Assembly (NCBI RefSeq): GCF_039541875.1
Contig: NZ_BAABHB010000009.1
Location: 1-64,000 of the forward strand
Source of the DNA: Nibrella viscosa
Lineage (GTDB): Bacteria > Bacteroidota > Bacteroidia > Cytophagales > Spirosomataceae
DNA: 64,000 nt
Direction: 5' to 3'
Shown here: positions 34,226 to 43,491 of the stretch, piece after piece
Layout of the letters: the number at the start of each line of letters is the position of its first letter
Position numbering within the stretch: the first letter of the stretch is position 1
Program-made: the position numbers and the translations under genes
The notes under the pieces: model-generated
What the model was told of the DNA's origin: nothing
Database searches by the model: none
The model's input: the letters and a program-made list of their open reading frames with translations, nothing else

Positions 34226-35194
34226 CTACTTTACAAAAGAAGCTGATTCTATTACTCGGTTGCGCTCGTTTTGGTACAAGGTATAATTAAAATCAGGTTG
34301 GATACTATACGCGCCATGCTCGCCTTTTTTGTTGATGGCCAGATACCCAACCTGAAAATCTTTATAGTTCTGTTTGCCGGTGATACGCCGGGCTGCTTCC
34401 AGACAGGCCTCCTGGGGTGTACGTCCCTGCCGCATCAGCTCTACCACCAGAAAGGCCCCGCAGGTTTTCATCACGGCTTCGCCCAGCCCCGTTGCCACGG
34501 CCGCCCCGATTTCGTTATCGACGAACAAACCGGCTCCGATAATGGGCGAGTCGCCGACCCGGCCGTGCATTTTAAAGGCCAGTCCGCTGGTGGTACAGGC
34601 TCCGGAGAGGTTACCCCTACTGTCAATCGCCAGCATACCAATGGTATCGTGCCGCTCGATATTGATAATGGGTTTATACTGCGCCGTTTTCAGCCACTCC
34701 TGCCACTTTTTCTGGGCGTGAGGAGTTAAAAGGTTTTCTTTTTTGAATCCCTGTGCCAGGGCAAACTGCAAGGCCCCCTCCCCACTGAGCATTACATGCG
34801 GGGTCTTCTCCATCACCGCCCTCGCTACCGAGATTGGGTGCATAATATGCTCCAGGAAGGTGACCGACCCGGCATTGCCCTTCTCATCCATGATACAGGC
34901 ATCGAGCGTCACGCGGCCGTCGCGGTCAGGTAAGCCGCCGTAACCAACGCTGGTATCATTGGTGTCAGCTTCCGGAATACGAACACCTGCTTCTACAGCG
35001 TCTAAGGCGGAGCCTCCTTTTTTCAGCACCGCAATGGCCGCTTCATTGGCTTTAAGTTGCCGCCAGGTAGAGATAACAAGCGGGTAGCCGGGAGCCGATT
35101 CAGGATTTTCATTAGATGTAGGTGCCGACTGAAGAGCAGAGGGTATCCAGCCAGCCAGCGCACTTAACGAGATGAAGCGTCGGCGATTGAGCAT
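34226..35194 (-). CDS. N4-(beta-N-acetylglucosaminyl)-L-asparaginase family protein
   Basis: A 322-residue Ntn-hydrolase that self-cleaves to expose a threonine nucleophile, here in RHDTIGMLAID. SGACTTSGLAFKMHGRVGDSPIIGAGLF is the family core (given here in two adjoining parts), and GALDAVE-like residues near 63-70 also fit. A twin-arginine-like signal (NRRRFISLSALAG) suggests export. The enzyme cleaves the GlcNAc-Asn bond of glycoprotein fragments or acts as a plain asparaginase. It stands between the glycogen synthase and purU with no obvious link. Confidence 0.9.
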   Translation of the reverse strand: MLNRRRFISLSALAGWIPSALQSAPTSNENPESAPGYPLVISTWRQLKANEAAIAVLKKGGSALDAVEAGVRIPEADTNDTSVGYGGLPDRDGRVTLDACIMDEKGNAGSVTFLEHIMHPISVARAVMEKTPHVMLSGEGALQFALAQGFKKENLLTPHAQKKWQEWLKTAQYKPIINIERHDTIGMLAIDSRGNLSGACTTSGLAFKMHGRVGDSPIIGAGLFVDNEIGAAVATGLGEAVMKTCGAFLVVELMRQGRTPQEACLEAARRITGKQNYKDFQVGYLAINKKGEHGAYSIQPDFNYTLYQNERNRVIESASFVK

Positions 35195-35283
35195 AGTTCT
35201 GTGGGTTACGGCTTAAAGAAAAGAAAATAACCAATTGCTTTTACTACTTTTACCCGATTTATTGCATCCGACGCTCGCGAGTA

Positions 35284-36123
35284 ATGGCTGATACGAGTAA
35301 ACATATTTTGCTGATGGACGGACCCGATAACAAGGGCCTAATTTACCACGTAACCGGAGTCCTGTTTCGCCACGGGCTCAATATCATTCGCAACAACGAA
35401 TACGTAAGTCCCTCCCGGCAGTTCTTTATGCGGACCGAATTTGAAGGTAATTTTAATACCGATGTCCTGCTGAACGAACTGCAAACGACCCTGCCGCCGG
35501 GCATTACGTTCCGTATCAACCCGAAGAAAAAAAAGAATATTGTAGTGTTTGTAACCAAAGAACATCACTGCCTTGCCGAACTCCTGATCCGTTACGCTTT
35601 TAATGAACTGGACGCCGACATCCTGGCCGTTATCAGCAATTACAATGTGCTACAACCGCTGGTGAGCAAGTTCGGTATCCCGTTTCATTACATCTCCCAC
35701 GAACACCGGAGCCGCGAAGAACACGAAGAAGCCATTTTGCGCACCCTGCGCATTTACGACCCCGAATACCTGGTGCTGGCCAAATACATGCGCGTGCTAA
35801 CGGCCGGCTTTGTGCAGCACTATCCCAACCGGATTATCAACATCCATCACTCCTTTCTGCCGGCGTTTATCGGGGCCAGCCCCTACCGGCAGGCCTATGA
35901 GCGGGGCGTAAAAATCATCGGTGCCACGGCCCACTTTGTGAACAACGACCTCGACGAAGGACCCATTATTGCACAAAACGTAAAGGAGGTAGACCACCGC
36001 CACACAGCCGCCGATATGGCAACGGAAGGGAAAGACGTTGAAAAAATCGTGCTGTCGCAGGCCTTGAAACTCGTCTTCAACGACCGTGTTTTTATCCACG
36101 AAAACCGGTCTGTTGTGCTGTAG
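35284..36123 (+). CDS. purU: Formyltetrahydrofolate deformylase PurU
   Basis: Hydrolyses 10-formyl-tetrahydrofolate to formate and tetrahydrofolate, balancing one-carbon pools. The N-terminal ACT domain (HILLMDGPDNKGLIYHVTGV) occupies residues 1-85. The formyl-transferase fold follows with VFVTKEHHCLAELLIR, IINIHHSFLPAFIGASPY (catalytic His) and GATAHFVNNDLDEGPII (catalytic Asp). Length (279) is normal. It is divergent from the asparaginase gene. Confidence 0.95.
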   Translation: MADTSKHILLMDGPDNKGLIYHVTGVLFRHGLNIIRNNEYVSPSRQFFMRTEFEGNFNTDVLLNELQTTLPPGITFRINPKKKKNIVVFVTKEHHCLAELLIRYAFNELDADILAVISNYNVLQPLVSKFGIPFHYISHEHRSREEHEEAILRTLRIYDPEYLVLAKYMRVLTAGFVQHYPNRIINIHHSFLPAFIGASPYRQAYERGVKIIGATAHFVNNDLDEGPIIAQNVKEVDHRHTAADMATEGKDVEKIVLSQALKLVFNDRVFIHENRSVVL

Positions 36124-36214
36124 TTTGGCCTATGCGATAATTTAGGCACCAATTAACCAGAAAATAGTATATTTCAGTTCAGTTAACCCTCCGTTTACCT
36201 CCGTTGCAGCTATC

Positions 36215-37810
36215 ATGCAAAAACTTCAAACCCTCGACTACACTGTTTTTTTTGTTTACTTCATTATTGTAGCCGTTTATGGTTACTGGATTTATCATCG
36301 GAAGAAAGCCAAGGAAGCGTCCTCAACTGATTTCTTTCTGGCCGAGGGCTCCCTTACGTGGTGGGCTATCGGGGCGTCACTTATTGCATCGAACATTTCA
36401 GCCGAGCAGTTCATCGGTGCTTCCGGAAACGGGTTTTCGATGGGCCTGGCCATTGCGACTTATGAGTGGATGGCAGCCGCGACGCTGATTGTGGTCGGTG
36501 TCTTTTTTATGCCTATCTATCTGAAGAACCATATCTTCACGATGCCTCAGTTTCTGACCAAGCGGTATAACAATACCGTGAGTACCATTATGGCTGTATT
36601 CTGGCTGTTTCTGTACATCGTGGTCAACTTGACATCTATTCTGTACCTGGGTGCGCTGGCCATCAGCACCGTGTCCGGTTTAAATTTCACCTTTTGTATG
36701 ATTGGGCTGGCTGTGTTTGCAATCATCATTACCATTGGTGGGATGAAGGTTATCGGCTATACCGATGTCATTCAGGTCTTCTTTCTGATACTTGGCGGAT
36801 TAGCCACTACCTACCTGGCGCTGGATCTGGTATCCAACAAATTTGGTACAGCCGGCGTAACAAATGGGTTTGGGTTGATGCTGGAGAACGTACCCGATCA
36901 TTTCGACATGATTTTCACGAAGGATCAACCCTATTATATGTCCTTACCTGGTTTATCGGTCCTGATCGGTGGTATGTGGATTGTAAACCTGAATTACTGG
37001 GGTTGCAACCAATACATTACCCAACGGGCGCTGGGTGCCGATCTGAAAACCGCCCGGGAAGGAATTCTCTTTGCAGCTTTCTTAAAACTGCTGATGCCGA
37101 TTATTGTGATTCTGCCCGGTATTGCCGCCTACACCCTATACCAGCAGGGTCTGTTTCAGCAGGAGATGATGACCGGTGGTGAGCTAAACCAGGATAATGC
37201 GTATCCAGTTCTGCTAAACCTGCTGCCCACGGGGCTGAAAGGTCTCTCGTTTGCTGCACTCACGGCTGCGGTAGTTGCCTCACTGGCGGGTAAAGCCAAT
37301 AGTATTTCTACCATCTTCACGCTCGACATCTACAAAAAGTTTATTGTCCCCGAGGCTAGTGAGCGGCATCAGGTCCGAATTGGCCGGATTGCGGTCGTAG
37401 TTGCCATGGTTATTGCAATCGTTATCTCACCGTATCTGGGCATCGATAAGAAAGGCGGTTTTCAGTTTATTCAGGAAATGACAGGCCTGGTTTCGCCGGG
37501 CGTTTTTGCCGCATTTGTCATGGGTTTCTTCTGGAAGAAGACAAACTCAACAGCGGCCCTGATTGCCATTGTCGGGGGTTTTCTGCTGGCCGTAACCCTA
37601 CACTTCGTCGCACCCGGCATTCCGTTCCTCGACCGGATGGGAATTGTGTTCCTGATTTGCATAGGGCTAATGGTAGCCGTAAGTCTGGCCCAGCCTAGTG
37701 CCAAAGGACTGAATATAGATGCCTCTATGTTCCGTACCACGCGCAGCTTCGCCTTTGGGGCGGGCGTTATTGTGGTCGTGCTGACATTCCTGTACGCGTA
37801 CTTTTGGTAA
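36215..37810 (+). CDS. Sodium/solute symporter (SGLT-like, SSS family)
   Basis: A 531-residue transporter with about 13-14 membrane helices. FFLAEGSLTWWAIGASLIASNISAEQF (in part) at residues 40-70 and GFGLMLENVP, NYWGCNQYITQRALGAK-like residues are typical of the sodium/glucose and sodium/galactose branch. Sugar uptake is the most probable role; the substrate is not fixed by sequence. The gene precedes a strong terminator shared with cutC. Confidence 0.88.
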   Translation: MQKLQTLDYTVFFVYFIIVAVYGYWIYHRKKAKEASSTDFFLAEGSLTWWAIGASLIASNISAEQFIGASGNGFSMGLAIATYEWMAAATLIVVGVFFMPIYLKNHIFTMPQFLTKRYNNTVSTIMAVFWLFLYIVVNLTSILYLGALAISTVSGLNFTFCMIGLAVFAIIITIGGMKVIGYTDVIQVFFLILGGLATTYLALDLVSNKFGTAGVTNGFGLMLENVPDHFDMIFTKDQPYYMSLPGLSVLIGGMWIVNLNYWGCNQYITQRALGADLKTAREGILFAAFLKLLMPIIVILPGIAAYTLYQQGLFQQEMMTGGELNQDNAYPVLLNLLPTGLKGLSFAALTAAVVASLAGKANSISTIFTLDIYKKFIVPEASERHQVRIGRIAVVVAMVIAIVISPYLGIDKKGGFQFIQEMTGLVSPGVFAAFVMGFFWKKTNSTAALIAIVGGFLLAVTLHFVAPGIPFLDRMGIVFLICIGLMVAVSLAQPSAKGLNIDASMFRTTRSFAFGAGVIVVVLTFLYAYFW

Positions 37811-37834
37811 TTTGCTTACTCCGGCACAACCCGG

Positions 37835-37862
37835 CAAAGCCTTACCGGTCGGTAAGGCTTTG
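37835..37862. terminator. Perfect bidirectional terminator between symporter and cutC
   Basis: CAAAGCCTTACC (37835-37846) and GGTAAGGCTTTG (37851-37862) form a perfect 12-base stem with loop GGTC, followed by TTGTTTTA. The cutC stop codon (37842-37844 on the minus strand) lies inside the stem. Confidence 0.85.
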
Positions 37863-38591
37863 TTGTTTTACCGAGTCTATCACCGCCCGGATTATCGTCT
37901 CATCCGACTCAATGCGCTCGTACTCACCCAGCGTAGCCGACGCCATACTCAAGCCAGCCCGGCGAAATAGCATTGGACTGGCCTGGCTAATTTTTCCGCT
38001 TAAATGAATAGCCTGTACCCCGGCCCTGGCCAACTGCGGTGCATTGCTCCGACTTACGCCGGCTCCAGCCATGATAGCAATCCGGTCGTTTGCCCGATCT
38101 GCCAACTGACCCAATAGCTCTATGCCCAGCTCAACCGATGGTTGCTGACCCGAAGTTAAGAGGGTAGTAGCTCCGGTGCGGATAACGGCCTCCAGTGCCT
38201 CCAGCGGGTCAGGTGTCATATCAAAAGCCCGATGAAAGGTGACAGGCAGCGGGCTGGCTAACTCAACCAGCTGCCGGGTGCGGTCTTCGTCAACCGTACC
38301 GTCGGCCCGGAGCAGTCCCAGCACAATGCCATCGGCACCCAGTGTTTTACTTAGCGCGATATCGGCCTGCATCACGGCCATTTCCGTTTCGGAATACAGG
38401 AAATCCCCCCCACGGGGGCGTACCATAACATACAGGCTAATGTGCAGGTGCCGGCGGGCCTGCTGAATCAGGCCCGCACTTGGTGTAAGGCCGCCTTCGC
38501 TCACGCTGCTACAGAGTTCGACGCGGTGGGCCCCCGCCCGCTGGGCCGTCAGGCAGGATTCCAGGGAATACGTACAGATTTCAACAAGCAT
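37842..38591 (-). CDS. cutC: CutC family protein
   Basis: A 249-residue TIM-barrel protein of the CutC family. MLVEICTYSLESCLTAQRAGAHRVELC, SEGGLTPS, MVRPRGGDFLYSETE and TFHRAFDMTPDPLEAL are the family signature (first motif listed across two strands). CutC was named for copper homeostasis, though the bacterial role is still unclear. Length is normal. It is convergent with the symporter. Confidence 0.93.
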   Translation of the reverse strand: MLVEICTYSLESCLTAQRAGAHRVELCSSVSEGGLTPSAGLIQQARRHLHISLYVMVRPRGGDFLYSETEMAVMQADIALSKTLGADGIVLGLLRADGTVDEDRTRQLVELASPLPVTFHRAFDMTPDPLEALEAVIRTGATTLLTSGQQPSVELGIELLGQLADRANDRIAIMAGAGVSRSNAPQLARAGVQAIHLSGKISQASPMLFRRAGLSMASATLGEYERIESDETIIRAVIDSVKQQSLTDR

Positions 38592-38790
38592 ATAGAAAGG
38601 AGAGAAGCCATACCGGCTACCCGGTATTTACAGAGCGGCCGCAGCTATATATGAAAAATAAATTGGACAGTGCTGCTTTTGTCGTTCGAAAAATAAATCT
38701 ATTATTAGCAAGTCAAACAAATGAACAGCCGTTTGGTTAATGGCATTAACTTTCAGCCTGCATCAGTTTAAAAGATTACCGGCAGAAAGC

Positions 38791-38818
38791 TTTGGAGATT
38801 CAATTTTTTTTACTTTTG
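38791..38818 (+). promoter_or_regulatory. Candidate promoter of the DUF2795 gene
   Basis: TTTG at 38791-38794, then 16 bases, then TACTTTTG at 38811-38818, close to the Bacteroidota consensus. The start codon follows 42 bases downstream. Confidence 0.58.
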
Positions 38819-38860
38819 CACCCTCAAATACTGAATTAGTTATAAAAAACAGCAAAAAAT

Positions 38861-39082
38861 ATGTACTGGACACTTGAACTTGCATCGTACCTGGAAGACG
38901 CCCCCTGGCCAGCTACTAAAGATGAATTAATTGATTATTCCATTCGGTCAGGCGCTCCGCTCGAAGTAGTTGAAAACCTACAGGAGCTGGAAGATGATGG
39001 CCAGCCGTATGAAAGCATTGAAGAAATCTGGCCCGATTACCCAACCAAAGATGATTTTTTCTTCAACGAAGACGAGTACTAA
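38861..39082 (+). CDS. DUF2795 small acidic protein
   Basis: A 73-residue, strongly acidic cytoplasmic protein, nearly invariant across Bacteroidota: MYWTLELASYLEDAPWPATK at the start, ELIDYSIRSGAPLEVVENLQ in the middle, FFFNEDEY at the end. The fold is a small helical module; the function is unknown. It has its own promoter and is followed by a hairpin shared with glpD. Confidence 0.88.
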   Translation: MYWTLELASYLEDAPWPATKDELIDYSIRSGAPLEVVENLQELEDDGQPYESIEEIWPDYPTKDDFFFNEDEY

Positions 39083-39109
39083 CCAACAAAATTGTAGTGT
39101 ATAAGCAGA

Positions 39110-39136
39110 AGCGTGGCCCCTGGGCTACGCTTTATT
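39110..39136. terminator. Bidirectional terminator between DUF2795 gene and glpD
   Basis: AGCGTGGCCC (39110-39119) pairs with GGGCTACGCT (39122-39131) with one G-U pair, followed by TTATTTAT. The glpD stop codon lies within the second arm. Confidence 0.65.
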
Positions 39137-40804
39137 TATGGCCGTTGGTGCCGATAGGCCAGCCTGCCCAATTACCGCTTCCATATAAGCTTTGAAGCGC
39201 CCTTCCTCCTGCTGTTTCTCCGCCGAAGTCCAGCCCAGCTCGCGAGCCATCAGGCTTGCCACGCCCGGTAAGACCTCCAGCGTAGCCAGCCAGTCGACCA
39301 GGCCGAGCCGGATCCGGCGCAGGAGAATATCAGCAAGCGTCTGGGCCATTTCTTCCCGTACGGCATATACCACCTCGGCACCTATGAACGGATGCCTAGC
39401 AGTTAATGGCTCAGCCAGTTCCGGCTCATCAGCGCACAGTACAGCTATGACTTCGGCCTTTACCCCATAGGTATTGATTAAATGGGTGGCAACCTCAGCC
39501 GACAAAGCCGGATGGTTTCGGCGAAAAGCAACCCGAAATGCTTCGGTAAATCCCTCGCTGCCGGTCAGACTGGTCGTTTCGGACCGGCAGGGCAACGACT
39601 GTCCGAGAATCGCCCCGCAGGTATCAATCGTTTCCTCAGCCATCAGCCGGTAGGTCGTCCATTTGCCTCCCATGATACTTACCAGCTTCGACTGCGGGTC
39701 TACTTCAACCTCATGGTCTCGTATAACATTGCGGGTTTCGGTTTTAGGCAGGTCGGGGTTCTGGTCGGGCTGGAGTAGCGGGCGCAGACCGGCAAAGCCG
39801 CCTGTTACCTGCTCCGCAGAGACCGGTTCTTTCAAAAACTTATTGACATGCTCCAGCAGATACTCGGCTTCGTCGGGCTGAAGGTAGGGCGTTTCGTGCG
39901 GGTCGGCCGGCGTATCGGTGGTCCCAATCAGCCAGTGATTGCGCCAGGGAATGGCAAACAGCACCCGGCCATCTTTGGTTTTCGGCACCAGCAGGGCGGC
40001 TTCGGCCGGTGGCATGGCATTGGCCGGCAACACCACATGAGCTCCTTTGCTGGCCTGCATTCGGGGGCGCAGCCTTGTCTGTGCCGCCTTACGAAGGGTG
40101 TCGGCATTGGTACCCGTTGCGTTGACAAACACCTTCGCCCGAATGACAAACGTTTCCCCCGTCAGCCGGTCTTTTACCGCAACGGATTTTAGCCGTCCCT
40201 GGGCATCAACCTCAAACCGTTCGGCCCGCAGGTGGTTGCCTACGACGGCCCCGTGGGCAGCAGCCGTCTGTACCAGGGCCAGATTCAATCGGACATCATC
40301 AAACTGCCCGTCATAATACAAGACAGCGCTATGAAGCCGCTGCCGGTCAAAGGCCGGAAAGCGCTTCAGCGTTTCTTCTTTAGACAGCCACCGGCTGGGG
40401 CTCAGCCTTCGGCTTCCCGCCAACAGATCATACAGTTTCAGCCCTATTGTATAATACAGCCCTTCGAAGAGATCAAAGCAGGGCGTAAGCAATGCCAGCG
40501 GATGCACCAGGTGAGGGGCAATCTGCAAGAGGGTTTTCCGCTCATGTAGTGCCTTCCGGACGAGCGACAGTTGCCGGTGGTCGAAGTTCTTGAAAGCCTG
40601 CTCCAGATAGCGTACCCCTCCATGCACCAGCTTGGTAGAGGTGCCGGAGGTAGCAGCCCCAAAATCGTCCTGCTCAATAAGGGCAGTACGGAACCCCCGC
40701 GTAGCTGCATCGAGCGCACAGCCGGCACCGGTTGCTCCTCCGCCAATTATGCAAATATCAAAGTCTTCGGAACGTAACCGGTGCAGACTGGTCGTACGAT
40801 TCAT
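39125..40804 (-). CDS. glpD: Aerobic glycerol-3-phosphate dehydrogenase GlpD
   Basis: An FAD enzyme (559 residues) that oxidises glycerol-3-phosphate to dihydroxyacetone phosphate and passes electrons to quinone at the membrane. The FAD fold ICIIGGGATGAGCALDAATR, GTSTKLVHGGVRYLEQ, FVNATGTNADTLR, FAIPWRNHWLIGTTDT and IMGGKWTTYRLMAEE are all GlpD hallmarks. A C-terminal helical domain completes it. It follows crtZ by 6 bases on the same strand. No glpF or glpK is close by. Confidence 0.95.
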   Translation of the reverse strand: MNRTTSLHRLRSEDFDICIIGGGATGAGCALDAATRGFRTALIEQDDFGAATSGTSTKLVHGGVRYLEQAFKNFDHRQLSLVRKALHERKTLLQIAPHLVHPLALLTPCFDLFEGLYYTIGLKLYDLLAGSRRLSPSRWLSKEETLKRFPAFDRQRLHSAVLYYDGQFDDVRLNLALVQTAAAHGAVVGNHLRAERFEVDAQGRLKSVAVKDRLTGETFVIRAKVFVNATGTNADTLRKAAQTRLRPRMQASKGAHVVLPANAMPPAEAALLVPKTKDGRVLFAIPWRNHWLIGTTDTPADPHETPYLQPDEAEYLLEHVNKFLKEPVSAEQVTGGFAGLRPLLQPDQNPDLPKTETRNVIRDHEVEVDPQSKLVSIMGGKWTTYRLMAEETIDTCGAILGQSLPCRSETTSLTGSEGFTEAFRVAFRRNHPALSAEVATHLINTYGVKAEVIAVLCADEPELAEPLTARHPFIGAEVVYAVREEMAQTLADILLRRIRLGLVDWLATLEVLPGVASLMARELGWTSAEKQQEEGRFKAYMEAVIGQAGLSAPTAINKA

Positions 40805-40810
40805 AACCTA

Positions 40811-41284
40811 TCAGGAGGATTGGTCGGCCGGAGTCCGTTTGTCGGCCCGGTTGTATTTTTTGGATGCGTATAAAAAGCCGAACGCTTCGGCCCCGTCGCG
40901 GGCGTGAACCCGGTGGTGGACATAGTGCGCCCGGATAATCCGCTGCAAATAGGGATTACGGGCGGTAAACTTGATTTTGATGCGCCGGTGAACAATTATA
41001 TCGTGAAAGATGAAGTAACAGAGGCCGTACAGCGTAACGCCGATGCCGATCCAGGTCAGGAACCAAAACGACGGAATTTCTATCCCGGCGATTACCAAGC
41101 CGGCCGCCACGAAACTGAACAATACACTAAAGAGGTCATTTACCTCCAGAAAACCTTTGTGGTGATTATGGTGCGAATGGTGCCAGCGCCACATAAAACC
41201 GTGCATAATGTATTTGTGGGTAAACCAGGCCACCCCTTCCATGAAAAGAAATGTACCAATAACCAGGGCAACGTTTAGCAGCAT
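40811..41284 (-). CDS. crtZ: Beta-carotene hydroxylase CrtZ
   Basis: A 157-residue membrane di-iron hydroxylase that adds hydroxyl groups to the beta-ionone rings of carotenoids. Histidine motifs: HKYIMHGFMWRWHHSHHNHH, HDIIVHRRI, and HYVHHRVHARDGAEAFGFLY. Four helices are predicted. It makes xanthophylls such as zeaxanthin, in line with pigmented Cytophagales. Other crt genes are not in the window. It is the first gene of the unit with glpD. Confidence 0.92.
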   Translation of the reverse strand: MLLNVALVIGTFLFMEGVAWFTHKYIMHGFMWRWHHSHHNHHKGFLEVNDLFSVLFSFVAAGLVIAGIEIPSFWFLTWIGIGVTLYGLCYFIFHDIIVHRRIKIKFTARNPYLQRIIRAHYVHHRVHARDGAEAFGFLYASKKYNRADKRTPADQSS

Positions 41285-41492
41285 TTTTGTGTTATATAGG
41301 TAACAAACGGTAGTTGTTTCTACATATTATCTGTGTAGTAACAGATTGGACAAAAGAAAGGTTAGCGGGTTTGGGTACGAAAGATAACATTTTACAATTT
41401 GTTAAAGAAATAGATTCATCCCACGTTTGTTTATTACCCGGAGACCCGTATATTTAAACGTGATCAATACTCAAGCTGTGGGTAGGTCAAAC

Positions 41493-42146
41493 ATGGACTA
41501 TAGGGCGCTCAAGGACCTGGTACGCCAGGGCGAGGGCAGCAACCTCGAATTTAAATTGAAATCCAATCATCCCGAACGCATTATACGGGAGGTGGTCGCT
41601 TTCGCTAATACAGACGGTGGTACACTCCTGATCGGCATTGGTGACGATAAGACGATTCAGGGCCTTAAATACGCCGACGAAGACGAGTATCTGCTGACGC
41701 GGGCGATTGAGAAGTACTGCTACCCGGCTATTGATTACTCCATCGACCGGGTTACACTGGCCTGCGACCGCGATGTGCTGGTGATTTATGTGCCCCGCAG
41801 CGAAAACCGCCCGCACTACGTTATCCCCGACCCTACGAATCAGGAATTGAAAAAAGCCTACGTGCGGGTCGATGATAAGTCCATTCAGGCCAGTAAGGAA
41901 GTGCGGGAAATTCTGAAGGGCGAAAAAGCGTCGCGCAACATCCGGTTCAGCTATGGTGAAAAGGAGCAAAAACTGATGCAGCATTTGGGCGAACACGACA
42001 GCATTACGGTAGACCTGTTTGCTTCTGTTGCTGGTATTTCCCGCAAAATAGCGTCGCGCACGCTGGTACTACTGGTGCTGGCTAATGTATTACAGGTTCA
42101 CCCGAACGAAATGACAGACCGGTATACATCGCGGGCGGCATATTAA
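41493..42146 (+). CDS. AlbA_2 (Schlafen-like) domain protein
   Basis: A 217-residue protein. The AlbA_2 domain covers residues 1-130: LKDLVRQGEGSNLEFKLKSN, REVVAFANTDGGTLLIGIGD, and RSENRPHYVIPD. A C-terminal winged-helix-like segment (HDSITVDLFASVAGISRKIA) may bind DNA. AlbA_2 proteins bind nucleic acids or act as regulators, and this short form lacks the HATPase_c_4 part seen in longer homologues. The ATG at 41493 (MDYRALKDL) is where the domain starts. Confidence 0.85.
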   Translation: MDYRALKDLVRQGEGSNLEFKLKSNHPERIIREVVAFANTDGGTLLIGIGDDKTIQGLKYADEDEYLLTRAIEKYCYPAIDYSIDRVTLACDRDVLVIYVPRSENRPHYVIPDPTNQELKKAYVRVDDKSIQASKEVREILKGEKASRNIRFSYGEKEQKLMQHLGEHDSITVDLFASVAGISRKIASRTLVLLVLANVLQVHPNEMTDRYTSRAAY

Positions 42147-42165
42147 TTGTATACACGCAAAAATA

Positions 42166-42197
42166 GCAGGGCCGCTCATGATGAGCGGCCCTGCTTT
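42166..42197. terminator. Strong bidirectional terminator between AlbA_2 gene and bioA
   Basis: GCAGGGCCGCTCAT (42166-42179) and ATGAGCGGCCCTGC (42181-42194) are perfect complements, followed by TTTATT. It lies between two convergent genes. Confidence 0.85.
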
Positions 42198-42198
42198 A

Positions 42199-43491
42199 TT
42201 ATAACGTTTTCAATAAATCCTCTATTTGCGCATAGACATATGTCAGCTGCTCATCGGTCATGCAATAGGGCGGCAGTATATAGAGTACATTGCCCAGCGG
42301 CCGCATCAATACGCTCCGTTCCAGCAGAAAGTTATAGGCTATATCCCGAATGTTGTTAAAATAAGAAGTCTGCCCGCTGGTAGCCAGATCAAACGCCAGA
42401 ATGGTGCCCTGCTGACGGATGTTCCTGACGCAGCCGTAGCGCTGAAGTACCTGTGTAAAATGCTCATGCCGACTGGCAATGCGCTGGATGTTGCGCTGCG
42501 TCTCATCCGACAACGTCAAATCCAGGCTGGCCAGCGCGGCCGTACAGGCGAGTGGATTGGCCGTGAAGGAGTGACCGTGAAAGAGCGTCTTGAACTTATC
42601 GTCCGACAGAAAAGCGTCATAAATGGCCTGTGCGCAGGTGGTTACTCCCAGCGCCATTGTACCCCCGGTGAGGCCTTTCGACAGGCACATCAGGTCGGGC
42701 TGCTCAGTCAGATGATGGGAAGCAAACAACCGGCCGGTGCGGCCAAAACCGGTCATTACCTCATCGGCGATGAGTAAAGCGCCGGCGCTTCGGGCCAATT
42801 GCATCAATTTGTTCAGGATTTCCGGCTGGTACATCACCATACCGCCCGCGCCCTGGACCAGCGGTTCAAAAATAAAGGCAGCCACGTTATCATCCAGCAG
42901 TGCCTCCAGCTTTGCCAGTGCCTCTTCCTCCCGGCCGGGAACGGGTGCCGGTATATAGTCTACCTCAAATAGAAAAGGCGTAAACGGAGCCGTGAACGCG
43001 CTCCGGCCTCCTACGGCCATCGCCCCGAAGGTATCGCCGTGGTAGGCATCATCTAACGCAATAACCTTTGTGCGCGGCTGCCCGATGTTGTGCCAGTACT
43101 GAAAAGCCATTTTCAGCGCCACCTCTACTGCCGTAGAACCGTTGTCGGAGTAGAAAACCTTAGCCTGATGGTTGGGCAGAATGGGCAGCAGCCGCTCGGC
43201 CAGTTCTACGGCAGGCTGGTGGGTAAAGCCCGCAAAAATAACGTGTTCCAGCGTGCGGAGTTGGGCGGATACCCGCTCCGCTATATACGGATGCGCGTGG
43301 CCGTGCAGGTTGACCCACCACGACGAAATGGCATCGATGTACTGGTTCCCGGCTTCGTCGTATAACACCGCGCCCTCACCCCGGGTGATGGATATCGGGA
43401 GCGGAGCGGTCTGCATTTGCGTGAATGGATGCCAGATAACAGCCTGGTCACGCTCCGACAGCGTCTGCAAGGCCAATAAACTGTTTTGCAT
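42199..43491 (-). CDS. bioA: Adenosylmethionine-8-amino-7-oxononanoate aminotransferase BioA
   Basis: A PLP enzyme (430 residues) that converts KAPA to DAPA in biotin synthesis, using S-adenosylmethionine as amino donor. Key parts are IWHPFTQMQ, DAISSWWVNLHGHAHP, SDNGSTAVEVALKMAFQYW, DDAYHGDTFGAMAVGG and LIADEVMTGFGRTG; the PLP lysine is in LMCLSKGLTGG. The ATG at 43491 fits the family; it overlaps the end of bioD by 44 bases. It is last in the bioF-bioD-bioA unit. Confidence 0.95.
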   Translation of the reverse strand: MQNSLLALQTLSERDQAVIWHPFTQMQTAPLPISITRGEGAVLYDEAGNQYIDAISSWWVNLHGHAHPYIAERVSAQLRTLEHVIFAGFTHQPAVELAERLLPILPNHQAKVFYSDNGSTAVEVALKMAFQYWHNIGQPRTKVIALDDAYHGDTFGAMAVGGRSAFTAPFTPFLFEVDYIPAPVPGREEEALAKLEALLDDNVAAFIFEPLVQGAGGMVMYQPEILNKLMQLARSAGALLIADEVMTGFGRTGRLFASHHLTEQPDLMCLSKGLTGGTMALGVTTCAQAIYDAFLSDDKFKTLFHGHSFTANPLACTAALASLDLTLSDETQRNIQRIASRHEHFTQVLQRYGCVRNIRQQGTILAFDLATSGQTSYFNNIRDIAYNFLLERSVLMRPLGNVLYILPPYCMTDEQLTYVYAQIEDLLKTL